A stretch of DNA of 64,000 bases, taken from positions 2,294,001-2,358,000 of the forward strand of contig BJKQ01000003.1 of NCBI GenBank assembly GCA_006538405.1, given 5' to 3'. Below are positions 12,848 to 26,150 of the stretch, piece after piece. The notes under the pieces were generated by a model, which did not search any database, was not told the DNA's origin, and saw nothing but the letters and a program-made list of their open reading frames with translations. Numbering within the stretch: position 1 is the first letter of the stretch; every line of letters starts with the position of its first letter. This DNA is from Hansfordia pulvinata. Lineage: Eukaryota > Ascomycota > Sordariomycetes > Xylariales. The position numbers were made by a program, and so were the translations under genes.

Positions 12848-13736
12848 CCGTGACTACGAGTACATACTCCCGTGGGAGGAGGGGGGGTTCTGGTGATTCG
12901 ACCTCTCTCTCTCTGTGTCTCAGTCGAACCAAGTGGAGGGTGACAATAAAGAACCCTGCCGGGCTCCCCTGTCCATCGATGGGACGAACGCCTGTTGCGG
13001 CAAAGTCGCAGTGTCTGCGCCGTCTAGCGTGCAGGTGTGGGTTCTGATGAGGGCCAAAAGGAGCCTACGGGGATCCGCTCCTCCTCCAACCCGCTTTCCA
13101 CTTTGGTCTGTGCCTGAGCCTACCCTCAGTGGGTGGTGCCCTTTTAGACATTACCTGTACGTGAGGTAGATACCTCTCGTACGCCAGTACGGAGGTACGA
13201 GTAGATACCTGAGTACTCGCACACCACCAACACCCGACCCTGCATACAATAGCCGAGGAGGAGGTGGAGGCGGATGAGGAGGAGGAGGAACGGGGGGCGG
13301 GCGGGCGGGCGCGGCGGCGGCAAGCGATACACACTCGTTCGAGTGCACACAGAGACAGATACAACTCAAGTCCACTCGTCCGGTAGGTTAAGCAAGTACC
13401 TCAGTGTGCACCATGGGAGACACAAGACAACAGTCAAGATCATGAGAGTCTGGGACCTGGACCAGGGGACCGGGGTCAACAGGAGCGAGAATCCGGGGAC
13501 GCATTATTGGCCACAATGGCTTGTCCAGCACATGCACATGCCTGTCTGCCTCACTGTCTGACGGGAGAGCTGTAGGACCCAGCAAGGCGGACGACACGTC
13601 TACACATCCTCTTCAAGTCAGGTACGCGGGCGCGGCTAGCAGAGACAACGTGGCTTTCCTGAGACAGTCGTGAGTTAGGTAAAGTATGTGGAAGCCATTA
13701 GTTGCTCTTCCATGCGACGCATAGCACATGTGTGCA

Positions 13737-13754
13737 GGCATGCATGCATGCATG
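13737..13754. repeat. (GCAT)n microsatellite
   Basis: Four to five tandem GCAT units, each self-complementary in phase (ATGCAT). Confidence 0.9.
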
Positions 13755-14501
13755 TCTGTCTCTGATTACTCCGTGAGGGGCCACACGCGTGTCTCGCAAA
13801 GACCACGAATGCTGCGTTGCTAGTTTTTCTCTTCATTGATTGTCTGAGAGATTTGTATCTTGTCTCCCTCCTTGTGCGACTTGCTGTTGGTCGTCTTTTT
13901 TCCCTCTCGACGTCGTCGTCGTTGTCCTCGCTGTCGTCGTTTAATTACCTCCTTATCATTCATACAAGTACACGCACCTACTCATGCGAGTGTTCCGTGC
14001 GAGTAGAGCCGCCCCGCGACTCCACCAGTGCTTGTCATTTGCACCAAGAGAGAGAGAGCCAGCCACTATCGTAGATCCATCTGCCGGCGACCTAGTACCC
14101 TAGCGAGTACTCTGCTCGTACCTCATTCGACGAAACAGCTGCGTCCGGTAAATGAGAATGAGCCCGGGCGTCCACGGCACCCAATGGCCCGCGAATGGAT
14201 GCCTGGCCCGCGGTGTTCGAGAACCCATCGTGGGCGGCCACGCCCTCTATTTGGTTGCCACTGTTGTGCCCAGCCAAGCACACAGGATCTTTTCCACCAA
14301 CGACCAGACGGCTGGCATGTTGATGGGCGGCAATTGTCGTCCTCGTGTGCCAGAAATCTCCCCGTGGCCATATCTTCCGTGGAGACAGACAGGGAAGGCG
14401 AGTCTGGCCCCCTTTGCTCTCACCGTATCCCATCAGCCAGTCACCAGTCAGAAATCCTGCTGCCCCGTCAGGTACTCGTACAAGTTCGAACACGCGCATG
14501 T

Positions 14502-14516
14502 GGGGGGGGGGGGGGG
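14502..14516 (+). repeat. Poly-G run (15 G)
   Basis: Fifteen consecutive G in intergenic DNA. The exact length should be treated with caution because this sequence shows single-base errors in G/C runs elsewhere. Confidence 0.9.
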
Positions 14517-15384
14517 TTTGCCGTCCGAGCTGGCTGGGCCTGGAGAAGATGCAGATCCGTCTCGGCGTCGCATCCATGTACATTGATGAATACCATCTAC
14601 GAGTACTGAGGAGCCTGGGATGTCTGCGAGAACTCGTACGAGTATGTGCCTTCGGTGGCGGCAGGTCACCTACAACCTACATGACCTCAAATATCTACTC
14701 CCGTAAAAAAATGTTTCTGGGAGAGCACATAAACGCCACCTAATGGGGTCCAATCACGAGCGAGCCAGAGCCATCACATACCTTACCGCCCATTACATTC
14801 CCCCATCGTGTCGCCCAATGACGGTTCGCGAGTACGTACCAGGTAGACACGTAGTGTGGTACTGTGGCAGCAATCGTTCGAGTAGCTGGAGGCGCGGGAG
14901 TACCTCTCGTACGTGCCCCCTCCAGCAACAGAGAGGTGCGTGGGTGCCCCCCAAGAATTGCAATCTACAGGGGACCTCCACAGCGGACGCCTTCTAGTGC
15001 ATCGGGGCGGGTACCTTGCAGCGACCCGTGCTTTTTTGGCAAGCTGCCCCCACAGCCTGGGAAATGGGGGAGTTGGGATGATGGCCATCCATGGACACTC
15101 CGTAAGGGACGGATGGGGGAAAGGGACATGGGACATATCGGGAACGGAGCTGCTAACTGCTTGTGTCCTTTAATTGGCATCGGAGAGTTGTCCACAGTTG
15201 GCTGCCCTGCGCCCCACCCTTCATTATTATTACCTCTGCGCTACGGATAGATACCACCTAGTCGTACCTAGTCGTACAAGTACGCTCCACCATTCGAGTA
15301 CATCTCCCACACCCGACATCATCTGGGGATGGGTGGATGGATATCTGGTTGCCAGCACGGGGCAGGCCGCCTGGGGAGACACGA

Positions 15385-15399
15385 GGGGGGGGGGGGGGG
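15385..15399 (+). repeat. Poly-G run (15 G)
   Basis: Fifteen consecutive G on the plus strand in the gene-free region. Confidence 0.9.
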
Positions 15400-17753
15400 C
15401 CTGAATCTGGGTCCTGGGGCTCGCGGGCCGACTCAAGTTTGTTCGACTCGGTCGCCAGCCAGGTCAGGCTTCCACCTTACTCGTACCCACACAGACACCC
15501 GGCTTGCGCCTTGCAATGCGCCTTCTATTTGCGTGCGTGCGCCCATCCATTGGTCTCCATATTCTAAGGTTCTTGAAGTACATGAGAAAAGGAGGTACGA
15601 GTACCTGAGGTGTCTGGTGGCAACCACCCCCAGCTGCTTGTTCCGCTCGTCTCACCTACCTAATCACAGGTACCATCACCACCATCCTCCGCCACAAATG
15701 CCTGATCATGTGCCACATCTGCCCTGACCGTGGGATTCCGGCGTTAGGCGACGCCTCCGGGGCTGACGCCGTGGCAATCGGCGCAGGTCAGGCACGGCGT
15801 GGCTCTCGCGGGCAGGAGGAGGTCGCGATGGTGGCTGACTGATCCTACGCGGCAGATTAATCACTTTGTCGCCTGCTCTTTATGCAGGCTCGTCCGTCAA
15901 CGCCCCGACTGATCATATGGTGGGTGGTGACTGGCAGCCTGCCACTCTCGTCAATCCGTCGCACGTGCCGGCGATGAGGATGGCGTGCTACGGGGCATAC
16001 CCACCCTAAGAGTATTGTGCCAGCGACAACAGACGGAGACAAGCCCTCTGGCCTGTCTTCTCTCTCTCTCTCTTGCTCCCCGCGTATGTGCCTGGTCTGC
16101 ACCAGACGGGATCCCGGTGAATAGGAGTCGGGTCACGTTCATTACCTCTAGTGTTCCATAATGGAGAGGTAGGGTTGCATACCGCGGCTCAATGAACGTC
16201 ATAACTCCCCACATCGGGGAGAGCCCCCCTTCGATGGAAGTGCCGTAGAGCGACTAACCCCAAACAGCGCCAACTTAGTGGATTTCACAGGTACTCGTAA
16301 CTTCAATGTGGTGACTTGGGCGACCACGGCGACTTGAGCACATGCTACGCGTACGTTAGGGCGGACGGGCCACCAAGAACACACGGGCACGGCGGGGCAA
16401 CGCCTCGCTGCATGTGGTGGGCGATCGACCCAGCTTGTTATTAGTCGCCAGAGGTCGTCGGCCAGATGGATCCCCAGCAATCTACAGGCAACCCTCCCAC
16501 CGGCCTCCCGCCTCCCACGGGGACTGCTGAAGACGGGAAGGAAGCAGACGGCGCCGCCGCGCAAAGCATGAAGTACGACTACCTACCGTGCCTACCTACC
16601 TAACGAACTCGCACGACACAAGTAAATGTGCGGACGGGAGAAGAGGCACGAGCAAGCGAGTCCGTCCGCTCCCATCCGCACGCGAACCCGGCCCCTTTCG
16701 AGGTCGCCGTAGGGCCAGGGCCGGCCGCATCCCGCGCTCCCTCTCGCACGCGCGCGCTCTCTCACGTGTTTCCGGAGGGATGGATGGTCCCTGTAGGACC
16801 CGATGTACTCGCACGAGTACTCTTACGCAACGTAAGGGGCAGGCACTTGGCGATTACCTTCATCACCCCAGGACAGCCCTGTTGACATTTCGAACTTCTG
16901 CTACTCGCAAGAAGATGGTGGTATGTTTTGTGACAAAAACAAAAAACAAAAAAAAGAACCCCAGCCTTGAATCTCTACTCATAGGAACACTGCCTTTCGT
17001 AGTGAACACCCCTTTGCCCACATCTTCGCAACCAAGCCCCAACTCTCCAACACCGCCCACTCACTCACTGTAGGGCTCGTCGTGCTTGGGTCGTTGCCAT
17101 GGTCGACGTGCTCTAAAATAATTGGCGTGGCCCCTCTTCCTCTCTCTCTCTCTTCCCGCCCCGGGGCGCCGATTCGCGCGACCCCAACGCGGGCTAGAGC
17201 CTGCGGGTAGTCCTCATGATATGACCCCCTTTCTTTGATCAGTGTAGATCGCCCCGCCGGTGCCCAAATTAACGAGTACCGCCTGCCTGTCTGCCCTGCA
17301 CCCGCGGGTGCCACGCAACACCACACACGCACGCACGAGTACCTGCTTATACCTGCTCGAAAGAGGCACAGCAGCCGAGCACGGCGGGGTGAGGCAGAAG
17401 AGTAAGAAGAACACAAGCGGATTCCCTTCATGTCGTAAACTACGGTGCCTCTCGACCAACCGTATGTCTACAACGATGCTGCGACTGTACAGAGTAAGTA
17501 GTTACTCGTAGGTAGTCGCAAATATTAGCATGCTGTGATGGAGCACCAGTGTTCTTGGCCCTCGTCTTCTGACGCAATGCCGCAACTGGCAAATCCTGTG
17601 TCACGTCATTTATTTCCTCCCGTCTGCTGCTGCGTACGAGCAGTCGACAGAGATCCCTTTACCATGATAACGGGCTGTGAGAGTCTTTGGCCAGCAATGC
17701 TCTATAATGCCCCTCCGCTGAGCCGCCCAAGCTTACCGGCTGCTACGAGTGTG

Positions 17754-17780
17754 ATAATAATAATAATAATAATAATAATA
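17754..17780. repeat. (ATA)n microsatellite
   Basis: About nine tandem ATA/AAT units, one of the few AT-rich simple repeats in this GC-rich window. Confidence 0.9.
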
Positions 17781-18084
17781 GCGAGCAATAATAAGAAATA
17801 AACGCCCTTAGCACCCGCTTCGAATGGGGGAAACCGCTTGCCCACGCCAGGATTGGCCGGGCAAAGCCTGTGGCCAATTCATGCCATTTGCCCGGTTCTG
17901 GCCTCGCCCATCACAGAAGGCGGTCCTTCTCCCTCTCTCACATGCCCTCCTCGGCCGGCCGTTCTCGTACGGAGTACAACCACTTAATGAACCAGCCAGG
18001 CCAGCCCGTTCGCTTGCTCGCTGGCCGGCAAATCCCTGCAGGAAGCTAAGCCAAATGATCCTGGGGCCCGCTGGTAGTACGGGG

Positions 18085-18118
18085 GAGAGAGAGAGAGAGA
18101 GAGGGCGGGGGGGGTGAT
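18085..18118. repeat. (GA)n tract followed by G run
   Basis: About nine GA units at 18085-18103 followed by a G-rich tract to about 18115; a purine-only strand segment. Confidence 0.88.
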
Positions 18119-19354
18119 AAGGTGAGTGGGCGCTTGACCACATGCGATACACACGGTACTGGGTGCCGGGGTTGTTGCCATGGGTGAAGATTGATGAGGG
18201 ACCCCTGGACGCTGCAGAAGCCGTTCATCTTAGGTCCTCGTACATTGCTTGGCGCCGGCCGGGGGGGGGTTCTCGCGCCGTACGGAATAGCAAACCAAAT
18301 GCCCAGGATATCCATGAGAGCAAGCACGCGTGCTCGCGAGCGGCCGCATTTGATGATAGATAGAACGCGAATAATGGCTCTGCGCTCACGCGTGGGAGCG
18401 TCTCGCGACTGCGTGACGAGATCCGCAGTGTCCTCGTCGTTTTGCGGAGCCGATCGGGCGTGGTGAGTATGAGGCTGGCACGGCCTGTCCATTCTACGTA
18501 GCTAGAGCCGTTCCCCCTTTCTGCCGACTTGACCGCCGTCGACGGCGGCAAGCCATGGCAATTCCCCGGGATGCCATCCCATTGCGATGCGAGCGTTGTT
18601 GATTCCAGCCCGCCTCGGCAGGCTTGGTTGAGGCCCTCGTCAGGGCTGCAGGCGAGGCGGGCTGGCGGAAGAGCTGCGCCTTTTTTTTCTTCTATCTGTT
18701 TTAGCCTCGAGTTGGGAATACTTCGAGCGAGTATACAGACGACAAGGCCCCGCCGCCCCTTGCAATACGAGTACAAACTGTCTGCCGGGATGTGTGGTGA
18801 GGGTTGCCGCGTTGGAGATGCAACATGCACGCCCGGGAAGGCTGCAGGTGAAGAATTGGGCCGCGCTACGCGTACTTGTGTGCCCCTGCCCTCCTTCTTC
18901 AACCCTGGGCACACGCACGAGTGAGTATCCACGGATAGGCGAGCCTGCGTACCTGCGTGGTCTATTGTGCATCAGCTGCCAGTAGGTGGTGGGCGATCAG
19001 GTGTCCCGGACGGGGGTGGTAATCCCGGATCACCAACGGCATCCTGGATGGCTACGATACTCGTACAGTCGGCAACATCCCGGCAGCAACGGCCTCCAGA
19101 CTTCCTTGGCTTGCCGTGGCCGGCCAGGGAAAGGTCAGCGCGCGCGGTGAGCCCCTCATCGCTCATTCGAAACGAGAATGACTGCGAGCAGAGAGAATGC
19201 GGCCCTGCGTCCTTTCTTGCTCGTACGGAGGCGCAAGAGGCAGCCGGAGGGTGCCAAGGCCGCTTGGCGTGGCGGTGGCCGTTTATTGCGCGTACGAGTA
19301 GTATCCGTTCATTTGATATTGGGATCACTGCCCACCGCCATGCACGAGGCGGGA

Positions 19355-19378
19355 GGGGGGGGGGGGGGGGGGGGGGGG
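19355..19378 (+). repeat. Poly-G run (24 G)
   Basis: Twenty-four consecutive G, the longest homopolymer in the window. Such a run can form G-quadruplexes and is hard to sequence accurately. Confidence 0.92.
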
Positions 19379-19668
19379 TTCTTGGGAAAGCGCCGCAAAG
19401 ACTCGGTTAAGCACGCAACTTAGACCCCTGCATGCGCGCTATCCGCGGGCAGTTGTTATAGTACGAGTATTCGCGGAGTTGAATGCTGTTTTATTTCTGT
19501 TTAATTTTTTATTTTGTCGTCTCGCCGAGTTCGCTGTGCCTCGTGTGAGAAGAGCAGAGGCAAGACCAGCAAACCCTCTCCAACTCGCCCATTGGCCGAC
19601 TCACTCAATATCGCCCGGGTCGAGACATTCCGCACAGACACACACGCCGCGCGCGCGGATTTCAATGC

Positions 19669-19692
19669 GTGTGTGTATGTGTGTGTGTGTGC
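19669..19692. repeat. (TG)n microsatellite
   Basis: About ten TG units with one A interruption. Confidence 0.88.
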
Positions 19693-19817
19693 ATGCTCGG
19701 AGACAGAAGAGGGTTCTGGGCAGCCGGTCCGTCCCCACGGCAAATAAGGTCACCACGAGGGTCCGAGCCCCGACAAAGGTCCAGCGTCGGTGCGCAAGAC
19801 CCGGGCGATCTCGGCGT

Positions 19818-19833
19818 GGGGGGGGGGGGGGGG
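19818..19833 (+). repeat. Poly-G run (16 G)
   Basis: Sixteen consecutive G, again on the plus strand, about 440 bases from the 24-G run. Confidence 0.9.
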
Positions 19834-22249
19834 CGAGGGCACGGGCGGGCGGCCCCAGCGCCCAGCGTCAGCGCAACGGCGTCTGTGTCCCCCTGCTTCG
19901 GCCGAGGGCCCGAGTTGAGCAACGACACCATACGCATACCGCCCGGTGAAATAGAGTTGTCGTATGAGAGGGAAACGACAGAGAGCCAAGCTCAGCAGGG
20001 TGGTCGGCGAATTTTGTAACAGCGTCCGAGCGACACGCCGCCAGCTGCCGGTGCAGATCGGCGTGTTTCAGGCCGGCCGGCCTCGGGTCCCGGGCCCCGC
20101 GGGGGAGGGCTCGGGGCGCCTCACCACGCGTGCCAGGAAGCCACGAGGACTCACACGCGTACGACTACTTGGTTCGCGATGCCTGCTCGGGCCTCAGGCC
20201 AAGGCGTCAGATGCCATGTGAGTGCTCGTATGCGAGTATCGACCAGAACCGCTGGAGGCCGCTCGGGGTCTTGGCCGTCGATGCGCGGGTGCATGCAAGA
20301 GCCAGACCGTCATTGACAAGCTCGTGATGCCCTCAGGCCCCGCAAAGGGGGGAGGTGAGACCATCTGCAGGCGCCGTGCTACCCGGCAGAAAGGTCCTGG
20401 CTGCTGTGTCTCACTACTACTGCAGTCCAATACTCGTAAGTTCAACGTCCGGTCTGCGTACCCAGACAAGGGGACTGGAGCCCGAGAATACTGTCTCACC
20501 TGGATACCTTACCCAAGTCAGACCAGGTACGGTTCCTGCCATGTCTCGCAAGCCCCGGCTGGCCCGCATGAGACATGCGTTGCAATGGGCTGGCCCCTCC
20601 ATAGCGGGCGTTGGATATATTCCTTCTTGGGCCCATCCGTCATTCCGCGGGCGGTCGACGCTCGGGAGATGGGAGGAGCAGATGCAGCAGGGAGCCGCAC
20701 ACCCAGAGCACCGGTGGTGTAAGCTGACGAGTTCTGCAGACGATCTGACGCGAGGGGTCTGTATGTCTATTCTCCGTCGGGGTCGTTGCCGTCGTTGCAT
20801 TGTGAGGCGTAGTTGTCCGCTGGTTGCCTGCCATCACCGTCGGGTAGCATAGCTCTGGGGCTAATGGACGTCAGCCCGTAAGAAGATGGCAATGACCGGC
20901 AGCCACCGGTCCATATATGGGAAACGACGTGGTCGGACGACGTCCCGGGTGCAGAGGCCCCACGGCCCTTTCCAGGACTGCTCTCTGATCAGCTCGGAGC
21001 CGAATGTGCAACGGGCATGTGCAATCAGTGATACTCTCGTACGTGGGGTGAACATCAACAATCACGACTTGCACGTGTCCATCTCGTAGATCTGATAGCA
21101 TGCCTGCTGCCAGGTCAGAGCTGCAAGTCGCTTCCACGACAACAGCACAAGCACGAGGCACATTGTCAACAAGGAGGTGGAAATCTTCTGGAGGGGAGGC
21201 CGACATCGCAAGCAGCCAGGCCCTCAGCTGCTCGTGTCCGCACGAGCGCCTCATCCACCAGGGCGACCTCTGTCCAATCAGAGAGCGCCCCGAGCGGTGA
21301 GCCGCCCCGCCAGCTGCGGTCTAGGGCGACTTCAGGGTCCTGACAACCCCACCATCACTGCTGACGTCGCTCGCATTGGCGGCTCAGGCGGCCTGACAGC
21401 TGGGCCTACTGTGCCTTTGTGGGTTCCAAGTACCTGCCCGGCTATCAGGAGCCTGGAGGTTCCTTGCACGGGGTTGGTTCAGGTACACTGGCACAGTGGC
21501 ACGACTGGATGCACAGCTGGCACCAGCAGCGCTGGAGCCCACATACATCTGGAGGCTCATTCTGACACCTCTGCTGGATGTCACCCTCTGGGGGGAGGGG
21601 CACTTGGGGCCCCGAAGGACGGCGGATCAAATGGCAGATGGCGGGGTGGAGGGGCAGCCCAGCCCGGCCCTGACAAGCTCCGATCCCGACCGACTCGGCC
21701 ACCGACACTCCCACTCCACGCCCCCAGGGCCAGAATAGCAGCAGTGGTTGAACCCTTGAGCCGTGAACCGACGAGAATTTTTTATCCTCACAATGCAGAG
21801 CTCTCAATGGGTGGTGCCTGTCGACCGGCCCCGGTCCTCGGCGGGCTTGCCTTCTGCTGCCCCGCCGTGACCAGCTCGCCCGCCTCCATCTGCCACCCGT
21901 CTGGCCACAGCTTCAGGGCGGAGCGGAGCTGACAGCGGCCACCCGAGGCGGTGTCCGTCCCGCTATTCCATGGATGGACCACATCAATGTACCTATTTTC
22001 TACAAGCAGCCCATGAAACTATCGTGCCTCTCCCTCTTCTGCCCCGCCACATCCACATCTCGTGATTCTTCCATCTCCCACCATCCTCACCAACACCACA
22101 AACACCAACGTCAACTCTCGCGGAAACCGCCACTGCAGTCTTTCTCAACACCCGCACACCTCGTCCACCACTACATCGTTTTGCTTGCTGATCGCGCTTC
22201 CGGGCCGCGGTCACCCAACCGTCAAGACGTTCTCCAACCTCCTCAACTC

Positions 22250-22346
22250 GTACGTTCTCCCTCCCACGTCGCCACGGCTTCTCCTCCTCTCTCTGCCCTG
22301 TCAGCCATCATGTCCTCAAGCCTCCCGCTGACCACCTCCCTTCCAG
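22250..22346 (+). other. Possible leader intron and uORF upstream of INO1
   Basis: A GTACGT donor at 22250, a CTGAC branch at about 22329 and a TTCCAG acceptor ending at 22346 outline a 97-base intron in the pyrimidine-rich leader of INO1. An ATG at 22310 inside it opens a 55-residue upstream reading frame that stops at 22477, 26 bases before the INO1 start. Splicing would remove this ATG, retention would keep it. Transcript data are not available here. Confidence 0.35.
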
Positions 22347-22503
22347 GGTTCACCACCCGTACGCAGGAGCCCGTTGCTCTGCCTCTCCAGGAAGTGCAGC
22401 GGACTCGCCCTTTACTCGATAAAGGGTCCAGAGTCTTCAGCCTCAACTTTTCTCCCTCTTCTTCAAGTCCCCATTGACGATCCCCTCTCGCCAATCCTCC
22501 GCC

Positions 22504-24266
22504 ATGGCTCCCCACGCTGAGACAGACTCGGGCTCCTCGCCTGCGGGTGCGCTGAACAACGGTCACGCCATCCCCCGCCCCTCCTTCACCGTCAACTCCC
22601 CCAACGTCACCTACACGGACAACGAGATCTTGTCCAAGTACACCTACCGCACCACCGCGGTCGAGCAGGGCCCCGACGGCAACTATGTCGCCACCCCCAA
22701 GGAGACCCCCTACAGCTTCAAGACCGACCGCAAGGTGCCCCGTGTCGGCATGATGCTGGTAGGCCTTGGCGGCAACAACGGAACCACCGTCACCGCCGGC
22801 ATCATCGCCAACCGCCGCGGCATGGTCTGGGAGACCCGCGAGGGCCCCCGCGCCGCCAACTACTACGGCTCCGTCGTCATGGGGTCCACCATGAAGCTGG
22901 GAACCGACTCGGCCTCCCGCAAGGACATCAACATCCCCTTCCACGACGTCCTCCCCATGGTCCACCCCAACGACCTCGTTGTCGGCGGCTGGGACATTTC
23001 CTCCATGAACCTCGCCGACGCCATGGACCGCGCTGCCGTCCTCGAGCCCACCCTCAAGGCCCAGGTTAAGAAGGAGATGGCCCAGATGGTGCCCCTGCCC
23101 AGCATTTACTACCCTGACTTCATTGCTGCCAACCAGGAGGACCGCGCCGACAACGTGATTCCGGGCACCAAGCCGTGCAATGCCCACGTCGAGAAGATCC
23201 GCCAGGACATTCGGTAAGTCTTTTGTTTTCTCTACCCCCACTTCCGAAATTTCCGGCCCGGACTGAATCTGACTTTGCAACAGTGACTTCAAGGCCCAGC
23301 ACAACCTGGACAAGGTCATTGTCCAGTGGACCGCCAACACCGAGCGGTACGCTGACATTGTCCCCGGCGTCAACGACACCGCCGAGAACCTGCTCAAGTC
23401 GATCGAGACGGGTCACGAGGAGATCTCGCCCTCGACCGTCTTCGCCGTGGCCTGCATTCTGGACAAGGTCCCCTTCATCAACGGGTCTCCCCAGAACACG
23501 TTCGTGCCCGGCGCTCTGGCCCTGGCCGAGAAGCACGGCGCGTTTGTGGGCGGCGACGACTTCAAGTCCGGCCAGACCAAGATGAAGTCTGCCCTCGTCG
23601 ACTTCATGATCAACGCCGGCATCAAGCTGACGTCGATTGCGAGCTACAACCACCTCGGCAACAACGACGGCAAGAACCTGAGCTCCCAGAAGCAGTTCCG
23701 CTCCAAGGAGATTTCCAAGTCCAACGTCGTCGACGACATGGTCGAGGCCAACAACGTCCTCTACAAGCCCGGCGAGCACCCCGACCACACCGTCGTCATC
23801 AAGTACATGCCAGCCGTCGGTGACAACAAGCGCGCTCTGGACGAGTACTACGCCGAGATCTTCATGGGCGGGCACCAGACCATCTCGTAAGTCCTGACAA
23901 GGCCGCACGCAACCCGCCTTCCCTGCTTTACATGCAGACTGACTGACCACCCCTACCAACAGCATCTTCAACGTCTGCGAGGACTCCCTCCTCGCCGCGC
24001 CCCTGATCATCGACCTCGTGCTCGTCGCCGAGATGATGACGCGCATCCAGTGGCGCGCCGGCGACGCTGGCGAGGGGCAGGAGTACAAGGGCTTCCACAG
24101 CGTCCTGAGCGTCCTGAGCTTCATGCTCAAGGCGCCCCTGACCCCTCCCGGCACCCCCGTCGTCAACGCTCTGGCCAAGCAGCGCGCCGCCCTCAACAAC
24201 ATCTTCCGCGCCTGCGTCGGCCTCGAGCCCGAGTCCGACATGACCCTGGAGCACAAGCTGTTCTAG
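22504..24266 (+). CDS. INO1: Inositol-3-phosphate synthase
   Basis: Converts D-glucose 6-phosphate to 1D-myo-inositol 3-phosphate with NAD+, the committed step of inositol and phosphatidylinositol synthesis; cytosolic tetramer in known relatives. Three exons: 22504-23213, 23284-23886 and 23963-24266, with introns of 70 and 76 bases (GTAAGT donors, CAACAG acceptors); 538 residues, the usual family length. The NAD-binding glycine loop [10 protein letters not shown] is at residues 86-95. Family blocks [48 protein letters not shown] and the [22 protein letters not shown] C-terminal block are all present. The start is the first ATG after a long CT-rich leader, in a good context (GCCATGG). The frame is intact, unlike several neighbours. 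Yeast INO1 is repressed by inositol; I could not confirm such a control element here. Confidence 0.98.
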
Positions 24267-26134
24267 GCGCGGGGTCTCTCTGGACGCGCAGGAGTGCATG
24301 CTAGCCGACTTCTGTATTGAATTTTTGAGGGAGGAAGGGCGAGATCTGTGATCGCTGACGAAGTGCAATGCTTCAGCAGCTACTTTGGCGCGACGTGATC
24401 TCGGTCTCCATCCTAGCATTGAACAGACCATCAACTCTGCAACGCCCGTGGACTTCAACCTCTCGGGCACATTTCCTATAGACAACCAATACACTCGCTT
24501 GACCCATACAGAAAACCTATTCGCCAATAAACTTGCATGATATAGTGTTTTGATGACAACCTCGCGAGATGCCAAGTGGGATCCATACGTGACTAGCAGG
24601 TGCGAAATCAAAGGCTACGCAGAGAGTTGGAGCCGCGGCTTGTGGGTTACATTTTGGAAAGCGACTGTTGCTGCTCTGCCTAGTCACTCGACGCCGGGCC
24701 ATGTTGGTCCTCAGTGTTATCATCAAAGCCCAATCTTGCAGGGTGCTCGCCCCGGGCGATCGGAGATGGATTCGGGAGACAGTTTACGATATGTACAGTA
24801 CGCTTTTTCGAATCTAACCGCGGAGGCATTCAGGACAAACAAGAGATATTCCTTTCTCCCCCGGCCGCCTGCAGGTCTGGGACCGCTCAGGTGGGAGGGT
24901 CTACGAGGCTCCTACTGAAACCGGCATGCCGTCTGTGCTACTCATGAGCCTCGCCTTGAGCATCCTCCCATGTATAGAACAGAATTTGCGGTAGCCACAT
25001 CAGAGCCGACTACTATTGAGGGCATGGTACCACCACCTAGAACATCAGATTGGCTTTGACGGCTTTATCATTTCAGCGGCTCTTGATATGACTGAAATCA
25101 GCCAACTAATCTGGCCAGTCATGCTTCTACGAGCTAAAACACCACAGCTCCTCACGGCATCAGTCATCGACCCAGCGCATCTCAGCGGGCAAACCGTGGA
25201 ACAAGAAGCTCCCTCAGCCTACCTCCCGGACCGTCATGCGGCGATCATGGAGCGGAACGTGCGCGGATTGCCGGGGGCGGGGGCAAGTCAAATAAAGTTG
25301 ACACGCCACCCCCTCTCCGAGCTGGCACGACGAGACGAACCGTGCCCCATCTTGGGCCATGACATGACTACAGGAAGACGACGGGGATTTGAAGACGGAG
25401 TGACTGACTGCCAGTCCGACGCTGCGAGGAATCCAGCGGTTTATATCAACCCGTCTTTATTCGGCGACGCGCGCGCGCTCGACCAAGCCTAGGGACGGCG
25501 CCTTATCCTGAGCGCCTCCGCCGCGCAGTCACCTGCGATGCGGGCGAGGCGGAACGGCTGTCTTGAGGCTCCTGTCTCAAGGGGGACGATTCTGGCACCT
25601 CAGGGACCCACGGCCCAGGGCGCAGGACCCAAGGAGCAGCACGCGTCAGAAGCGGCAACGCGGGCATGTCCATGTGTGAGAGGAGGCGAGGCTGGCGATG
25701 GCGTGGTTTATCCCTGCCGGGCCTCGGCGCGCCGACGTGGTGGGGGAGGAGAGGGGGGGCCCGTTTGGACTGGAACCCCTCGTATGGCGTTGTGCGAGTG
25801 CTCCTCCCGGGGGTTCTGGTGGAGGTGGCCAGGATGAAGCTATGAGGCTTACGAGTATTACTCGGTACCTTCTCGTTGGCGGTGGCCCGTGGTCAGCCGA
25901 GCGACATGATCATAGATGAAGGCAACCCCAATGGAGGAGGAGAGGCGCTGCCAGGACCAGCCGGGGCGAGGCTCAATGCGGCTTGGAGGGCACAAGGGCC
26001 CGAGACCACCCCCCTTTCTTTTGTGGGGACCCACCCTCGTGGTGAGGGGCCGCGGCCGCATCGGGGCTAGTGGTCTTCTCAGGTATTCTTCGTTGGTTCC
26101 TTCCTTCGCTCGGCACTCCAAATCACCACCTTGG

Positions 26135-26150
26135 GTACTCGTACGAGTAC
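26135..26150. repeat. 16-base perfect palindrome
   Basis: GTACTCGTACGAGTAC equals its own reverse complement. It is the longest example seen of the ACTCGTACGAGT word family that recurs in the intergenic DNA of this window. It could be a protein-binding site, but that is only inference. Confidence 0.9.

Larger units (their letters stand above)
12278..22249. other. Ten-kilobase region without a recognisable gene
   Basis: Between the divergently transcribed LIM gene and INO1 lie about 10 kb in which I recognise no protein. Open frames are short, overlap on both strands, or begin at TTG. The stretch is rich in simple repeats: trinucleotides near 12781-12850, GCAT repeats at 13737, G runs at 14502, 15385, 19355 and 19818, GA repeats at 18085, ATA repeats at 17754 and TG repeats at 19669. 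ACTCGTAC-like words are frequent, especially at 13.1-17.6 kb. It may hold long promoters or unannotated non-coding transcripts, but nothing in the sequence proves either. Confidence 0.6.

Noticed and set aside
22243..24256. Two long minus-strand open frames of about 380 codons
   Set aside because: They mirror INO1 exons on the opposite strand; INO1 itself is unambiguous.
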